Shown one piece after another: positions 48,001 to 60,917 of a DNA stretch of 64,000 nucleotides. Position 1 is the stretch's first letter. Every line of letters begins with the position of its first letter. The position numbers were made by a program, and so were the translations under genes. The stretch is from Syngnathus acus. Lineage: Eukaryota > Chordata > Actinopteri > Syngnathiformes > Syngnathidae. The notes below the pieces were generated by a model. That model was not told where the DNA came from. It did not search any database and was given only the letters and a program-made list of their open reading frames with translations. Location of the stretch: positions 1,363,001 through 1,427,000 of the forward strand of contig NC_051095.1 of assembly GCF_901709675.1 (NCBI RefSeq), given 5' to 3'.

Positions 48001-48309
48001 ATGTGGAGCACAGAAGCGGAACTTTAGCATGCACATGATCAGTACGCCGTGCAGTTTCCACGTCGTGACGAAACGCTTCAACACCAGTGTAAATTGTGCC
48101 GCTTTCGGTGTGCACGCCTTGACCACCAGAGGGCAGTATAATTCGCTTTGCCGTGGGTAATCGTTACATTGTCTCTGTGTTTTAGCAAAATATTTCATTC
48201 AGTTTTATTTAAAAATATTCATCAGTTGGCTAACGGGTTTTAACTCGTGTTTATGGACTTTAATTTTAGTCGCTTTGACTCGCAGGTGGATTTAAACTGA
48301 ATTACTCAA
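45038..48309. other. Unique sequence, no gene seen
   Basis: Strong acceptor-like pyrimidine tracts end at 46539 (CTTTTTCTTGCAG) and 47521 (TTTTTTTGCAGGTGTG), but no domain-bearing exon follows either. A G10 run lies near 46908. Confidence 0.35.
48123..48136 (+). promoter_or_regulatory. CTCF-like motif
   Basis: CCACCAGAGGGCAG is a near-ideal CTCF core. It is followed by TATAATTC, the reverse complement of the GAATTATA that precedes TGCCCCC at 33269-33283, suggesting both lie in copies of one repeat. Confidence 0.55.
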
Positions 48310-48317
48310 TGCTAGTT

Positions 48318-48410
48318 GGAACCAGTGTTGCTACAGTTACCTTTGAAAAAGTAACCTAGCTACTTTCCTGATTACTTCACAATGACTTCCTGATTAAGTC
48401 ACAAAGTTGG
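48318..48410 (+). repeat. Interspersed repeat fragment (AGTAAC-type)
   Basis: ACCAGTGTTGCTACAGTTAC then TTTGAAAAAGTAACCTAGCT and ACTTTCCTGATTACTT resemble the GTAACTAGTTACTTT repeats common in fish genomes. The ends are not defined. Confidence 0.4.
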
Positions 48411-50183
48411 ATTCGTTCAATCATTTGTTGGCAAGCTGTGAAACTGCAAGTCGCATTGTCGTGTGTTAGCATCAAGCTAGCTGACGCTCACGATTGAATT
48501 TTGGTTTCTGTTTAAACTCTAACCGGGAATGGCAATAAACAGCGAGTCCTGTGTTCTTTGGACAGAGTTTCCACTCTGGACGACAATCAAATTATTTAGG
48601 AATCTCTTGAATGCAGGCAGCAAACAAGCGGAAGCGGTGGCCAGCAGCATTGTTTGTATGTCGGGGTCCGGCCCGGCTTCTTGTCGGTGCCAGCCGCACA
48701 CGAGGGGATGCCGCGTTGTTGTGCGCGGGCCAAAGCAACGGCTCGCCTTTTGTACCCGACGGCCTGCTGCCGCCGCTGCACCCTTTTATTGTTTGCTCTC
48801 TTTGTTTTGCCATCGTCAGAGCTTCACGCCAGATCGGCTTAGCGCAACACGGCCGTTCCGACCGTGCCGCAAACATGCCCGAAGGTTTTCAAAATGCGCC
48901 GCATCATTCAAATTCTCCCGCCGTCGCAAAGCCTACGATTGGCATCGCCGCACGTGAGACGCTCATGCCATGTGAGGGGGGGGGGGTACATGGCGGGGTG
49001 TTGCTGTGTTGTTTGCGCGTAGCATTCACCCTTGTTAGCCTTTAGCTGTTTGACAGTGCCCTGACCAAACATGACAGAACGAGCTTTCATTGCTTTCACG
49101 CAAAGGCATTGCGATGCGAGCAACGTTCTCAGATACGCTCTTGAAATCAAACTCCCTTGCCTTAGAGATTTAAAAAAATAAATAAATAAATTGCCACAAC
49201 TAAAATACTTTCTCGTGAGCCATTTTATGAATTGTTATTGATTGGGGATGCGTAATTTCCTCGCCAAGACATTTTGTGGAATGAGCTAAACTACACGACA
49301 GTTCAATACCAGTGTGTGTGTGTACGTGTGTGTGTGTGTGTGTGTCAGATGTTGCGCTGGTGAATTAATTCATCCACGTTTGAGCCCATTGCACATTTTT
49401 GCCTTTCCGCTCGCTCCTTTCGAAGGCGCCATTTCCGAATAACGAATCGTAACGCGTCTCTCACATCTTCCCCAAACTTTTTAAGATGCTGCAAATGAGA
49501 AAATAAAGAAATCCAGCCGGCGGCACGGCAGCAGCCTAATAGGCAAGATATTTGGAACTCTGCTAACTTGTGCCGTCTTTTATTGTACATTTATCTGTCT
49601 TTAAAGTTCCCGCGAGAGGGGGAAATACACTAATTGGCAGCATGAAACATTTGCGCAAAGTTCACATCCACGTTTCCAAAAACAGAGCAGGAGGGGGAAG
49701 AAAGGCATCTTGTTATTCAAATTATCAAGTGCTTGCTCAAGAACTGTATTCCAAAAAGTTGCTATGAATGATGTAAGGAAAAGAATTACAGCAGCGCCGT
49801 CGTGCATCCGTCTCAAAGTCGCCCACGCTGCGCTTTGCTTGTGTTTCATACACGTCTGGCTTGATTATGCGCCGGGGAGTTTGAATTTTAACGTCGGAAG
49901 GAATCTTAGCTGAAATTTGATCATCTCCGCCTGACGTCTTAAGCGGATGCATTTTGATTTGTAACCCAATTTTTCAAAATCTTCACAGTGGTCGGCGACG
50001 GACTGATGGACGGCCGCTGATTGGCGGGTCGTCGTATTCAAAGTGGGCTTATTATAAAACGTGTGCCACTGCCTCGAGAACAAGAGCCCATTCCCGATGA
50101 AGTTTACATGTCGCGCCTGCTTCAATGAAGCATAAGCCGCAAAGACCTTGAAAATAAATGTGATTTATTTTCTGTATTTTATG
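48411..50183. other. Unique sequence with a (GT)n tract, no gene seen
   Basis: A CpG-rich block (48650-48960) carries overlapping ORFs up to 144 codons in all frames without domains. A (GT)n tract lies at 49312-49346. Confidence 0.4.
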
Positions 50184-50185
50184 TA

Positions 50186-50590
50186 CCGTATTTTCCGGAC
50201 TATAAGGCGCACCTAAAAACCTAAAATTTTCTCAAAAGTGCGCCTTATAGTCCGGTGCGCCTTATATATGTACCAAATTCCTAAATTTAAACTGGCCCAA
50301 AGCATTGTGTCATGAAATCAATCATAAGTGGCCCGCTGAAGACTATGAATCATGAATCCAAAAGACTATGGATCATTATTTTGTGATTTTAAAGTAATTT
50401 GTTGCGTCTGAAGTTAAAATAAAATAGTTAAAATGGAGAATGATTTGATTTGGATTAAAAATCTGACACGATGCATTAATGGTGCGCCTTATAGTCCGGT
50501 GCGCCTTATATAAGGACAAAGTTTTAAAATGGGCCATTCATTGAAGGTGCGCCTTATAGTCCGGTGCGCCTTATAGTCCGGAAAATACGG
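50186..50590. mobile_element. 405-bp TA-flanked MITE with perfect inverted ends
   Basis: The left end CCGTATTTTCCGGACTATAA continuing GGCGCACC is exactly inverted at the right end (50563-50590). TA flanks both sides (50184-50185, 50591-50592). The phrase GTGCGCCTTATAGTCCGG recurs as internal subrepeats near 50237, 50480 and 50548. No ORF is present, so it is non-autonomous. TA targeting fits Tc1/mariner-pogo types. Perfect ends suggest recent mobility. Confidence 0.9.
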
Positions 50591-50592
50591 TA

Positions 50593-51342
50593 CATTATTT
50601 ATTTTATTGTTAATAATTTTTGTTTATCTATTTATTATTGTATTATATATTCTTATTATTATTTTATTTGTTATTTATTCATTTTTGAAAAAAAATTGGC
50701 TTTGGAATGGCACCCAAGCGTTTATTTGCTTTTTGTAAGAAAACGCCACATTAGCGTGACCTCGGTCAAATGGCAACACTGCAGCAACGAGAGCTGTCTG
50801 GTGATAAATTGCCTCTTTATACAATTTTATTCACATTAATCCGCCTACAGTAGATAATTTCAAGCAAAATGAAGCTAATGAATAGTTTGCGAGCATTCTG
50901 TGGATATTGGAAATTGTTACCTGATTTCCTGCTTATCGTGGCAGCCAGCTTGTCCTGTTTCCCCCCGATAAGCCTCTAATTGCATTCCACGTAGTTCTAA
51001 TGAGAACTGTCATAAAGCCTGGCAATGCTTTTTTTTAATAAAAGCTTCAAGCGGACAGGTTGGACCAGTGAGCAAAATGGACAAAATGATCACTTTGGAG
51101 AAAGAAGAAGCGTAAATACACGGACAGCGGGACATTTCAAGATTATGGACACACTGCCGTGACAAAAAGATTTGCCCTCGTCTCAAAAATCACTTTTGCT
51201 TGCCCACTTTAATGTTAAGCTCATCAAACAAGTGCAAATATCCGACAAAGTTGATTTTATTTCTTAAAGAGAAGGAAAATGGATTCAGATCTTTTTTTCT
51301 TGTCACAGATTCAAGTCCAGACTTAAACAAGGCCACGCCAAA
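50593..51342. other. AT-rich then unique sequence, no gene seen
   Basis: 50593-50690 is an AT-rich ATTATTTATT-type tract. The remainder is unique. Confidence 0.4.
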
Positions 51343-51452
51343 ACATTTATTTATCTATTTATTTATTTATCTATTTATTAATTCATTTATTTTGCTATTT
51401 ATTTATTTATTTATTTACATGACTATTTATTTATTTTTAATTAATTTATTTC
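51343..51452 (+). repeat. (ATTT)n microsatellite, interrupted
   Basis: TTTATTTA units with CTAT and ATTC variants. Confidence 0.9.
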
Positions 51453-54400
51453 AGCTTTTGAGTCATTTGGGCTAACCATCATTTTGTCAGAAGTTCTATT
51501 GAAATGATTTTTTGATTCAACAGATGAATACAAATAATGAAACATTAGATCGCATGTAATGTTTGAGAATATTGACATTCTCTGTGAGGGATCTCACATT
51601 CCGGCGGGATGAAATGGATGCGTGGCAAGTAGAGCGGATCCTAAGCCGTCACAGATATTCCGCTGTGGATGAATGGAGTCGTTCGGGCCAGGTAGTGACA
51701 ACAAAAATGTAGGTCGGACGACGCTAAATGCATGTCGGCGTGATGGACAAAGCGATAGCTTTGAGGAGCAAAAGGCGCCGAGGTTTAGTCGCATGAGAAG
51801 ATTTGTCAAGAATCAGGTTACTTAGCAATTGCGCCCGCTCTCTACTAGTCTTGACTTTAATTCCTCATTGCTTTTTTTAGTCTTTTGTTTTGGGTTTCAT
51901 CGCCAGGATATAGTTACGTTCGCTTCGTTTTTATCGGTCGCTAGTTAAAATCTTTACAATGAAGTTCAGTTTGGATTCCAAACTTCTCATTGTAAATTGT
52001 CCAAGCAACAACTCCAGGTGGTTGTTGCTGCTTTTAACTGCGGCCGGCGCCATTTTGAATTTTTGTGGGACCTGTTCAGACGGCATAACAATAGTTTGGT
52101 GTCCTGTGTGTGTTTTGAAAGGAAAGACTATCAATTAACGGCGCCGGCATCTGTGATGGCGAATCTCTGTTCTCTCCTCTGCAACTTGAATGAAACTCAG
52201 GCACAGGCGTCTTTGATCACAATGACATACGGGAATGAAATGAGGAGGAAATGGAGAGATGGCAATTGGGACAAATGGCTTCTGAAATTGAACATGACAA
52301 GCGTCTGATTGTAATCTCCGTGTGGACTTTTGGGGGCCTGCGTGTCTATGATGGCTACGAACATGAATAAATATGAAAGCGCAGCGCTTGAAAGAAAGCA
52401 AACCGGCGCCGCACGTCTGACGGAATGGGATAGCCAGATAGCAGCGCCATTAGCAAAAAATGTTCCAAAAGTCGGCGTATGCCAGCTTTTGGCACTGCGC
52501 CGCCGCGCACGAGGGTGGCAAGGTGATTGTCGTCAATCCAAACTTAAGATGGTTGACGGCTGCAATATGAGGTCGGCGACTCTGCCTCAGGCGTTGGAAG
52601 GCTTTGAGTCCCTTCCTGCTGGCTTTGGGTGAGGGAACATATTTTGGAAAACTGCGTGTGCTAGCTGAAAATGAAACTGAAAGTCTGATTTTGCTTCTCT
52701 CGCAATGAACCTGCCGACACTTCATATTGTGTGGATTGTGCTAGCGCATTGATGCTAGTCAGCTATCTGGTAGACTTGAGCTTAATATAGATGCTTTCTT
52801 TGTGTTAAACTAGTGAATTGAGGCGTTTATGCAAGACTGGTTGTGTGCATGTTCATCACGTGTTCGTTCGTCTTCGTCTGTGTTGTTAAAAAAAGGTCCG
52901 TTGTGATTCCTTGGCCCATATTTGAGCTTCTAACCACCCCCGCACTCTACCCGGTAGAATATTGCTTCCACTCACACTAATTAGTGACTAGTCATGTCTT
53001 TCTAAACTCGTCTTGATGCATGTTAAAACGAAACATGTGTAAAATCCAGATTTTTTATTTTTATTATTATATTATATCATCTTATACTATATTTTATATT
53101 TCTAATATTTTATATATTATTTTCTTATTATATTTGATATTTTTACTTCTTTATTTTGAGTCTGATCCTAGTATTTTTCGCAGCAATGCAATCGATGCAG
53201 TCTATTTTCGTGTTGGGGTCTTCTGTGGCACACCCACTGGCGCGATTGAGTGCCTGGACGGAGCTCCAGGCTCCGTTTCCAGTTTCCCCGTCATTTAACA
53301 CGAAGGTGGCAAAACATTTGTGCTCCAGGGAAATGTTTGGTCATTAACACCGAGAGAGCGGCCAGATCAGTATTAAAGTATTAAATGCTACTAACCAATT
53401 TCATTATTTATCCAGTCATTTAATCCAGTCGTAGAAGTGAATAAAAATGAAATGCTCCCTTTTTTTTATGACTCCATTTTGCAACACATATGACAGCGCT
53501 CTAATGTAGCGGCAAGTGGTTAAAAAGGAGGCGAGGTGGATTTCACATCTGCCAAAATGACCGGGAGGCTGAGGAAAATCATTTGCCTCCGCAAGGGCAG
53601 GTGGCAGTGACCCTGGAAAAGTTGAATCTGGAAATGGGATTCTCGGCCGGCCAACTTTCAAGGTTGTTTGAACGCAGCCATTAAGCCCATGACACAAGTT
53701 CTGCCGACTGGCAAATCTTTTTTGGCACACCATTTGGAGGAGAAGATGCTATTAACCGATACCTACCTGGCGCTCGCTCGCTCGGATAAAAATTTACGAG
53801 AGCCGTCGCGTATTTATCGGAGTCATCGAAAGCCACGCAAATGAACGTTTTGTGCATGGAGAGGCGTTAGCGGGCTGCTCCGGAGTGTTCCGAGACCCAA
53901 GAGGGTGTTCGGCGGGTTCTAATTGTCGCTTCTAATTGCCACGTGATTGCGACACAGTCCTGAGAACAAAGCTCGGCAAGGCGTGAGTCGTCGGTTCTTG
54001 TTATTATGCAGGCCCGATTTGGCGGCTGGTACGCCAAAGGTTTTTAGCCCTTCACTTTTATTTGTCTGCTTCTATTTGGATGGGAACAACAGCGTGCTTT
54101 TATTTTAAGAAGCGTGCACGCTGGAGTGAAAGGCAGTTATTAATAATCTGCAATATGAGCCTCTGTCCCAATTAAGGAGCTGCAGATGAAACCGTTTCTT
54201 TGCGATGAAGAGGGCATTTGCAGAAATAGATCAAATGGATTACAAACAATATCGCTTTCCCTTACGACGCTTACGAAATTTGGAAAATTGAGGCTGCGCA
54301 GTATTCGGCAAGTCCCGATTGTGTCTGTCGGGGTGGAAATAAGGACGCCATATATATATATATTTTTTTTTAAATAACTTTGCGCTTAATCACTTGTGTT

Positions 54401-56044
54401 TGTCTGGAACAATTGAATTGAATTTAATTATGCTTGAAAAACACTTTTTTGTGGGTTCTACAGTTCAATGCATCTGGGGATTGTTTTTGTCATGGGCATT
54501 TGTTATATGTCAAATAAAAAAAATACAAACAGGTAGAAAACAAATCTATGAAGTCTTTTGGACTTGTGATCCTTCGAACGTCCTTGTTCATATTTTCAAC
54601 TCGGGTTGTTTTGAAAGCTGCAGCCTGCTCACTCATGGCTTCAGCTTGTATGTTGGAAATTCAATTTTGCCACTGAAGCTTGCTTTCTTTTCTTTGTCAT
54701 CCTTTTTTCTTTTTTTTTTTCTTCTCCCCCCCAAGCCGAGGGGGGATTTTGTTTCTAAGCGACATGGAAGCACCGACATGACTGCGGCGACGCACGAGCC
54801 ACCCCCGGTGCCTCGCTTTTCTTCTTGCCCGCTAATATCCTGTGAAATCCAGCAAAGTTAATTTGAAGGAGAAGAGCTGAACCTGAACTAAGCGGATTGA
54901 ACTAATAAATGTATTTTCCATTTAACGCTTTCATTTTTCCCAAAGCCTGTTTACAAGCGCCGAATGATCTGCCTGGAAGTCAGGCCCGAGGCCAAATCTG
55001 CTTACGCTCGCCTAAATCTATTATCTGTGCTCCACCTTATGGGGGAAGTCGCTGCAGCCGTCTCGCAAACGTGATTCATGGAAATTTTCATCTTTCGTAG
55101 CTGAGGCAAGGCCATTTCAAGGCTAGTCAAATTTGAGAGCTCCAATAACCCAAATTAGTTTTCTTCAAGTTGTATGATGTTTTGAACATAAGTGCTTCAA
55201 GTCCAAGATTGAGGTAACCCTGGAAATGAATCGAATTGCAAAACAAAATAGCGGCCGCCCTAAATGAGCAAATGCTGAACTTCAAACAAAGACGCTTCAA
55301 TGAAACAAAATCTAAAAGTCAAATCTCTCTTCTTAATCTTTGCTTCATTGTGTAAAAAGAAATTTGTTTGAAGGTCTCTTAAGCAGTTTGACGAAGACAT
55401 TAATTGAAACTGCACGCTTCAAAGCTCTTTTTTTCCATTTATTTTTTTAGGTCTGAATGAAGCAGTGCTGAATACTTTTTTATAATACAAATCAAAAAGC
55501 TAATTGGGTTCAGTGATCAAACCAACTTGATTCATTTTACCAGAGGACCCTTTGAGTCACGGGACTTGGTTGTCCTACGATGCATTTTGGAAGTGTTTCA
55601 AATGAATCGACGTGTCTCTGTACATTTGTTCAGCTGATATAGTGAAAATATATTTTATATATTATATATAGTATTATTTGTAATATTTGAATATTCGGAA
55701 TAAATTTTTTTTTATATGTATTTATATTATTCATATATTTATATTATATTTTTATATATATTATATTATTTTTAGATGTATTTAATATACGTATATATAT
55801 ATATTATATGATATTTTTATATTCCGCGAGGTGGCCTTGAGCCAGCCGCAAGAAGGCATCATTCCACAATCGTAACAAAACTCTTCTCAATACGCTAAGT
55901 CTTTGCATCGGTGCTGTTTCAGCACTTTTTGGCGTACCCTGAAATTTCAAAGCTAGCCTTGACTTTTTGCGAGTAGCATTTTGTGCTCTGGCTCAAAAAG
56001 TTCGGGAGATCGTATTTCACCATGCAGCTAACAATCAGGCCAGC
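51453..56044. other. Unique sequence, no gene seen
   Basis: AT-rich blocks at 53048-53160 and 55640-55825. The largest ORF, 155 codons at 54394, is hydrophobic with poly-Phe from a T-rich tract and lacks any domain. A pyrimidine tract ending CCCCCCAAG near 54735 is the only splice-like site of note. Confidence 0.35.
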
Positions 56045-56751
56045 GTCTATAAAACCCTCAAATAATCACCTAAATGATTTCCTGAGTCATATTAAACTCA
56101 AAGTGTGAACTATTAAATGTTTTATCAGCGCTAGCTAGCTGCTGCTGTTGCAAATCCACGCTGATTAACGCGGCCGCAGTTGGACTCGAACGTCAGCCGG
56201 TCTTGCATGAAGATTCTTATGATGGCTTGCCTCAGTAAGAAGGAAACATAGCTAAAGTTTTTTTTTTTTTTTTTTTCTCCTCCGTTAGTTTTCCAGATTG
56301 CGTTACCGCTAATGTGTAGCTCATCGGAGTCACCGCTCGATTTGAAACAACTATTGGTGGATCTGAGGAGAAGAAACACTTTTTGGTTTCATGACTTTTT
56401 GGTTTTCATGTCTATAAAACCCTCAAATAATCACCCGAATGATTCCCTGAGTCATATTAAACTCAAACTATTAAATGTTTTATCAGCACTAGCTAGCTGC
56501 TGCTGTTGCAAATCCACACTGATTAACGCGGCCGCAGTTGGACTCAAACGTCAGCCGGTCTTGCATGAAGATTCTTATGATGGCTTGCCTCAGTAAGAAG
56601 GAAATTGTAGCTAAAGTTGATTTTTTTTTCCCCATCCCTGTTATTTTTGTAGATTGCATTAGCGCTAATGTGTAGCTCATCGGAGTTACCGCTAGATTTC
56701 AAACAACTATTGGTGGATTTGAGGAGAAAAAACACTTTTTGGTTTCATGAA
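56045..56751 (+). repeat. Two-copy tandem duplication, unit 365 bp
   Basis: GTCTATAAAACCCTCAAATAA begins at 56045 and 56410 (18 bases of it identical from the C). Both copies include GCTAGCTAGCTGCTGCTGTT, AACGCGGCCGCAGTTGG (a NotI site) and TTGGTTTCATGA at the end. Copy 1 has an extra GTGTGAA and a longer T run. Identity is about 93 %. Confidence 0.95.
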
Positions 56752-58202
56752 AAATGAATAATGGCACTTGATGTGAGTTGCCAGGCTACATTACTGAAGG
56801 GTTAACCGAAAGGTCCGGAACACATCCAATTATTCCAGACTTCCGAGGATGTTTGATGCTTCTGTGAAAGAGACTAAGCCTTGTTTTCCAGATTTGGACG
56901 GGGCGGGCACGGCGGTGTTTGTCGGCGTGGCAAAGATTTTCCCCGGCGGGGTCGCCGGGGTTGAGTGCTTTGAGTTCTGGACGGTGCTGTTGTTCTATAT
57001 GAAAAGGCAGAAAGTTCAAAAACGGTCATTTGGCTTTTTAGCTTGGCGAGCCTGAGAAACGGTCCTTTTCTGAGATGATTGCCGTGAGGTGCGTGAGAGG
57101 TCAAAAGAAGAGGCCAAAAGGATTGTCTTCCATGCTAGCTGTGTTGGCGCTTGCTACAGAGCACATCTATTAGATCTGGCCTATAATCTCCAAAAGCCGT
57201 ATTGCCGGCGGCCCATTCCGAAGCTTCCGTCACTCGGTATCGGCGGCATCGCTCTGCAGCGACTCGCTGATAGCAGCTGGCGGGGAGACTCATTCTAGTT
57301 TTGAGAGAGGAATGTATTTTTTTTTTTTTATTGCCGCTGTAGAAATGTTCACATCTGGCCAAATTATAACTCATTGCATCTTGTCTCTCAAGCAACACAA
57401 GCCAGCTGTCTGTGCGGGTTTGTTTACCCGGATTTGGTATTAAGAGGCTGTTGCTTTCCACGACAAACATTACTTACCGCCACAGAAATGTAGATGAGCT
57501 TTGCGACGGCCGTGTTTTCTGATATGGTGCAAACATTCCAGATAATTGTGATCATCGCTGATTTAGATGCATTTTAAATATATTTTTCTTATATTAAACA
57601 GTATTACACACTGAGGGACCCCTGTTTGCTTCGGCTCATTTGCTGCCACGGACGTTTATAATCATCAGCTGGAATCCAACAGTTGACTGCCACCGACGTC
57701 TATATTTGTCAACTATAAATATGCATTGTGAAAATGGAGCAGAAAGTGTCTGGTGCTACTGCTGATGCAGTTTATGGACTGAATTACAAATGCCATGTAA
57801 AAAAAATAAAAACACTAGTATTCACCTTGAGCCGTGGGGGTGAGTCAGCGTTGCCCACTTCACATTTCATAGCTGGACATCTCTAAATTATTCTGCTATC
57901 AAAAAAAAAAAAGGCCCTTCTCAGTCTTGTTACTGTTGTTTTATAGAGTGAGATGTAATAAAAGCAAAAAAAAACATTTTAGTCAGTCGCTGTTGTGCTT
58001 CACGTTTAAAAATGCTGCTGATAACTTCAGAGGAGAAAAAGCTACTCTTTGAAAATCGCTTTCTCGCATTACGTTTGGTGTTTATATTTTCCCAGAAAAC
58101 AATTTTCTGGAGGTCTTGTAGAATCAGTCAAAATGCTCTAAAACGTTTGCCGATACTGGGAACTCTGTCTGCAACGGCTGCTAATCAATGAGCTCAAGTC
58201 TA
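56752..58202. other. Unique sequence, no gene seen
   Basis: 57640-57725 holds GCTGCCACGGACGTTTATAA and ACTGCCACCGACGTCTATA, loosely related to the interior of TTAA-type MITEs. Nothing coding recognised. Confidence 0.35.
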
Positions 58203-58228
58203 AACGAACGAACGAACGAACGAACAAA

Positions 58229-58263
<35 letters not shown>

Positions 58264-58266
58264 ATA
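58203..58266 (+). repeat. (CGAA)n then (ATAA)n microsatellite
   Basis: Five or six CGAA units run directly into about ten AAAT units. Confidence 0.95.
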
Positions 58267-59681
58267 CGTAAGTAAGCAAGCAAATCAATAAAACTAGTTC
58301 AACAGTTAATCAATTTTAATTGAGCAAAATTGCCTCCAAATTCTATGCAAAAAATTCCTGTACACAGTCAATTTATGCTTGTGTGTGTTGATGATAGTGA
58401 ATATATGCTTTGAACAGATGGCGTGTCAGGCGTTGTGATTTCTGTCTTATGCCTACACTTGTTTCATGGCCAGCTCACAACATTGGATCTGAGCAATCCA
58501 GAGTAATTAGCACCAACTTAACATCTGTCTCGTCTTCTTTCCCACTCCGTTTCATTTTATTATGGTGGCTAGTAAATTGCGCGTATTTATTTCGTCAAGA
58601 GCCCAACGGAATTCTTCTCTAGCCTCGTTCCCCGTGATTGTCGCCCCAAATCTTTGCATCGTTATTTTCCCAACCGGGTTGGTCGCGAGCGAGATGGGCT
58701 CCGCTCGCAAAATGGCCGATCGGAGCTTGTTCTGTTATCTTGTGTGAATGCCGCCTCAGCACTCTGCCTCTTTATCTAAGTCGGTCGGGGTGCAATAGTC
58801 GTGCGGCCGCCGGAGGAACGGGATCAGCGCTAAAGAAGAGATCCGTGCGGGTAAAGCCGCCTCGGCCCGGCCGCCTACTTCCGCTCGGCGGGCTGCCGTC
58901 TCTTTTATTGTTTGTTTACGTGCTTTGGCCGTTCTTTATTGCTGCCTCCGCTTTTGAAATACTCCCCTCCGCCTCACCTATCAATTTCGACCTGAGCCCT
59001 CCGCCCAACGCCTCCTCCCACCACTGATTGCAGATTTACGGGAAAATGGAGCGAGGCAGACTCGGATGTCAACAAAACAGCCGGCACTCGGTACCTAATC
59101 CTCGGATCCTCCCTCGCCCCAGCGTACGCAAATAGTACCCGGGTATCTCGATGCTTGCCATCCGTCGTCATTCTTAACAATTATGCAAAGCCTTTTCATC
59201 GAACACAAACGGAGCTTTTGGGTGATGGAGAGCCGCATCAATAAAAGGAATACGAACGCTGAGGCGGTGGAGCGATGTGGCAGACTGACTCAGCACGCCG
59301 TTTAATTACTCCTTACCTGGGCCAAAGGCCTAATGGAAGACTTGGAAGCAAGCCCGGACAAACAACGTTCCACTTGGCGTTGAGCGACAGGAAATCTTGG
59401 CTTGTTTAGATCATAACACGGTCCATGTAGAAAATGCAACACGACGTGGCAGGCGGTGGCGCAAAAGCTCCACCGTGGCCGAGTCATGAACTTCGGTGTC
59501 GGGCACTGCCGCCGCTTAGCCTTGCCAATTTTCTTTGGTCCTGCAATGGCACAATCTTAATCGTCATCTTTGGTTCTTCAGTGACGATCATTTTTGGTGC
59601 TCACTTGGTCTCACTGTGCCAGTGCTTCTACAGTGCCGGTAATCTTCAACCATCATCTTTGATTCTAAAGTGACTATCTGT

Positions 59682-59682
<1 letters not shown>
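58267..59682. other. Unique sequence, no gene seen
   Basis: CpG-rich at 58780-58890. The 129-codon ORF at 58638 overlaps others and has no domain. A GTTCTTCAGTGA/GATTCTAAAGTGA motif repeats loosely at 59573 and 59661. Confidence 0.35.
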
Positions 59683-60585
<903 letters not shown>

Positions 60586-60593
60586 CTCTAGCG

Positions 60594-60909
60594 CTCCAGT
60601 GTCAAACTCGATGCCCGGGGGCCAGATCCGGCCCGCCACATCATTTTATGTGGCCCGCAAAAGCAAAATTGTGTGTCGATTCAATGTTTCTTGTTAAAAT
60701 ACCAAAACTCGAAATCGTCTTTCCTTTAAATAACTGTGAGATATTGCAGCATTTTTCTCTAATCCCAATTTCCAAATAAATAAGAATTTTTTAAAAACTT
60801 TTCTGTTGTGTATATGTAATAATATCCACCCATTCATTTCTATTTAAGTCATTAATGACCAACCATAACTCCCATGTGGCCCGCAACAAAAATGAGTTCG
60901 ACACCCTTG
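60594..60909 (+). mobile_element. hAT-type MITE, 316 bp, with 8-bp target duplication
   Basis: The left end CTCCAGTGTCAAACTC matches the reverse complement of the right end (GAGTTCGACACCCTTG) at most positions. The 8 bp before (CTCTAGCG, 60586-60593) and after (CTCTTGCG, 60910-60917) agree at seven of eight bases, the target length of hAT elements. Subterminal GGCCCGC blocks near both ends are the recognisable signature. No ORF is present. Confidence 0.8.
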
Positions 60910-60917
60910 CTCTTGCG

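Noticed and set aside
54394-54861. 155-codon ORF with hydrophobic stretches
   Set aside because: The hydrophobicity comes from T-rich runs. No signal peptide followed by a domain and no coding bias.
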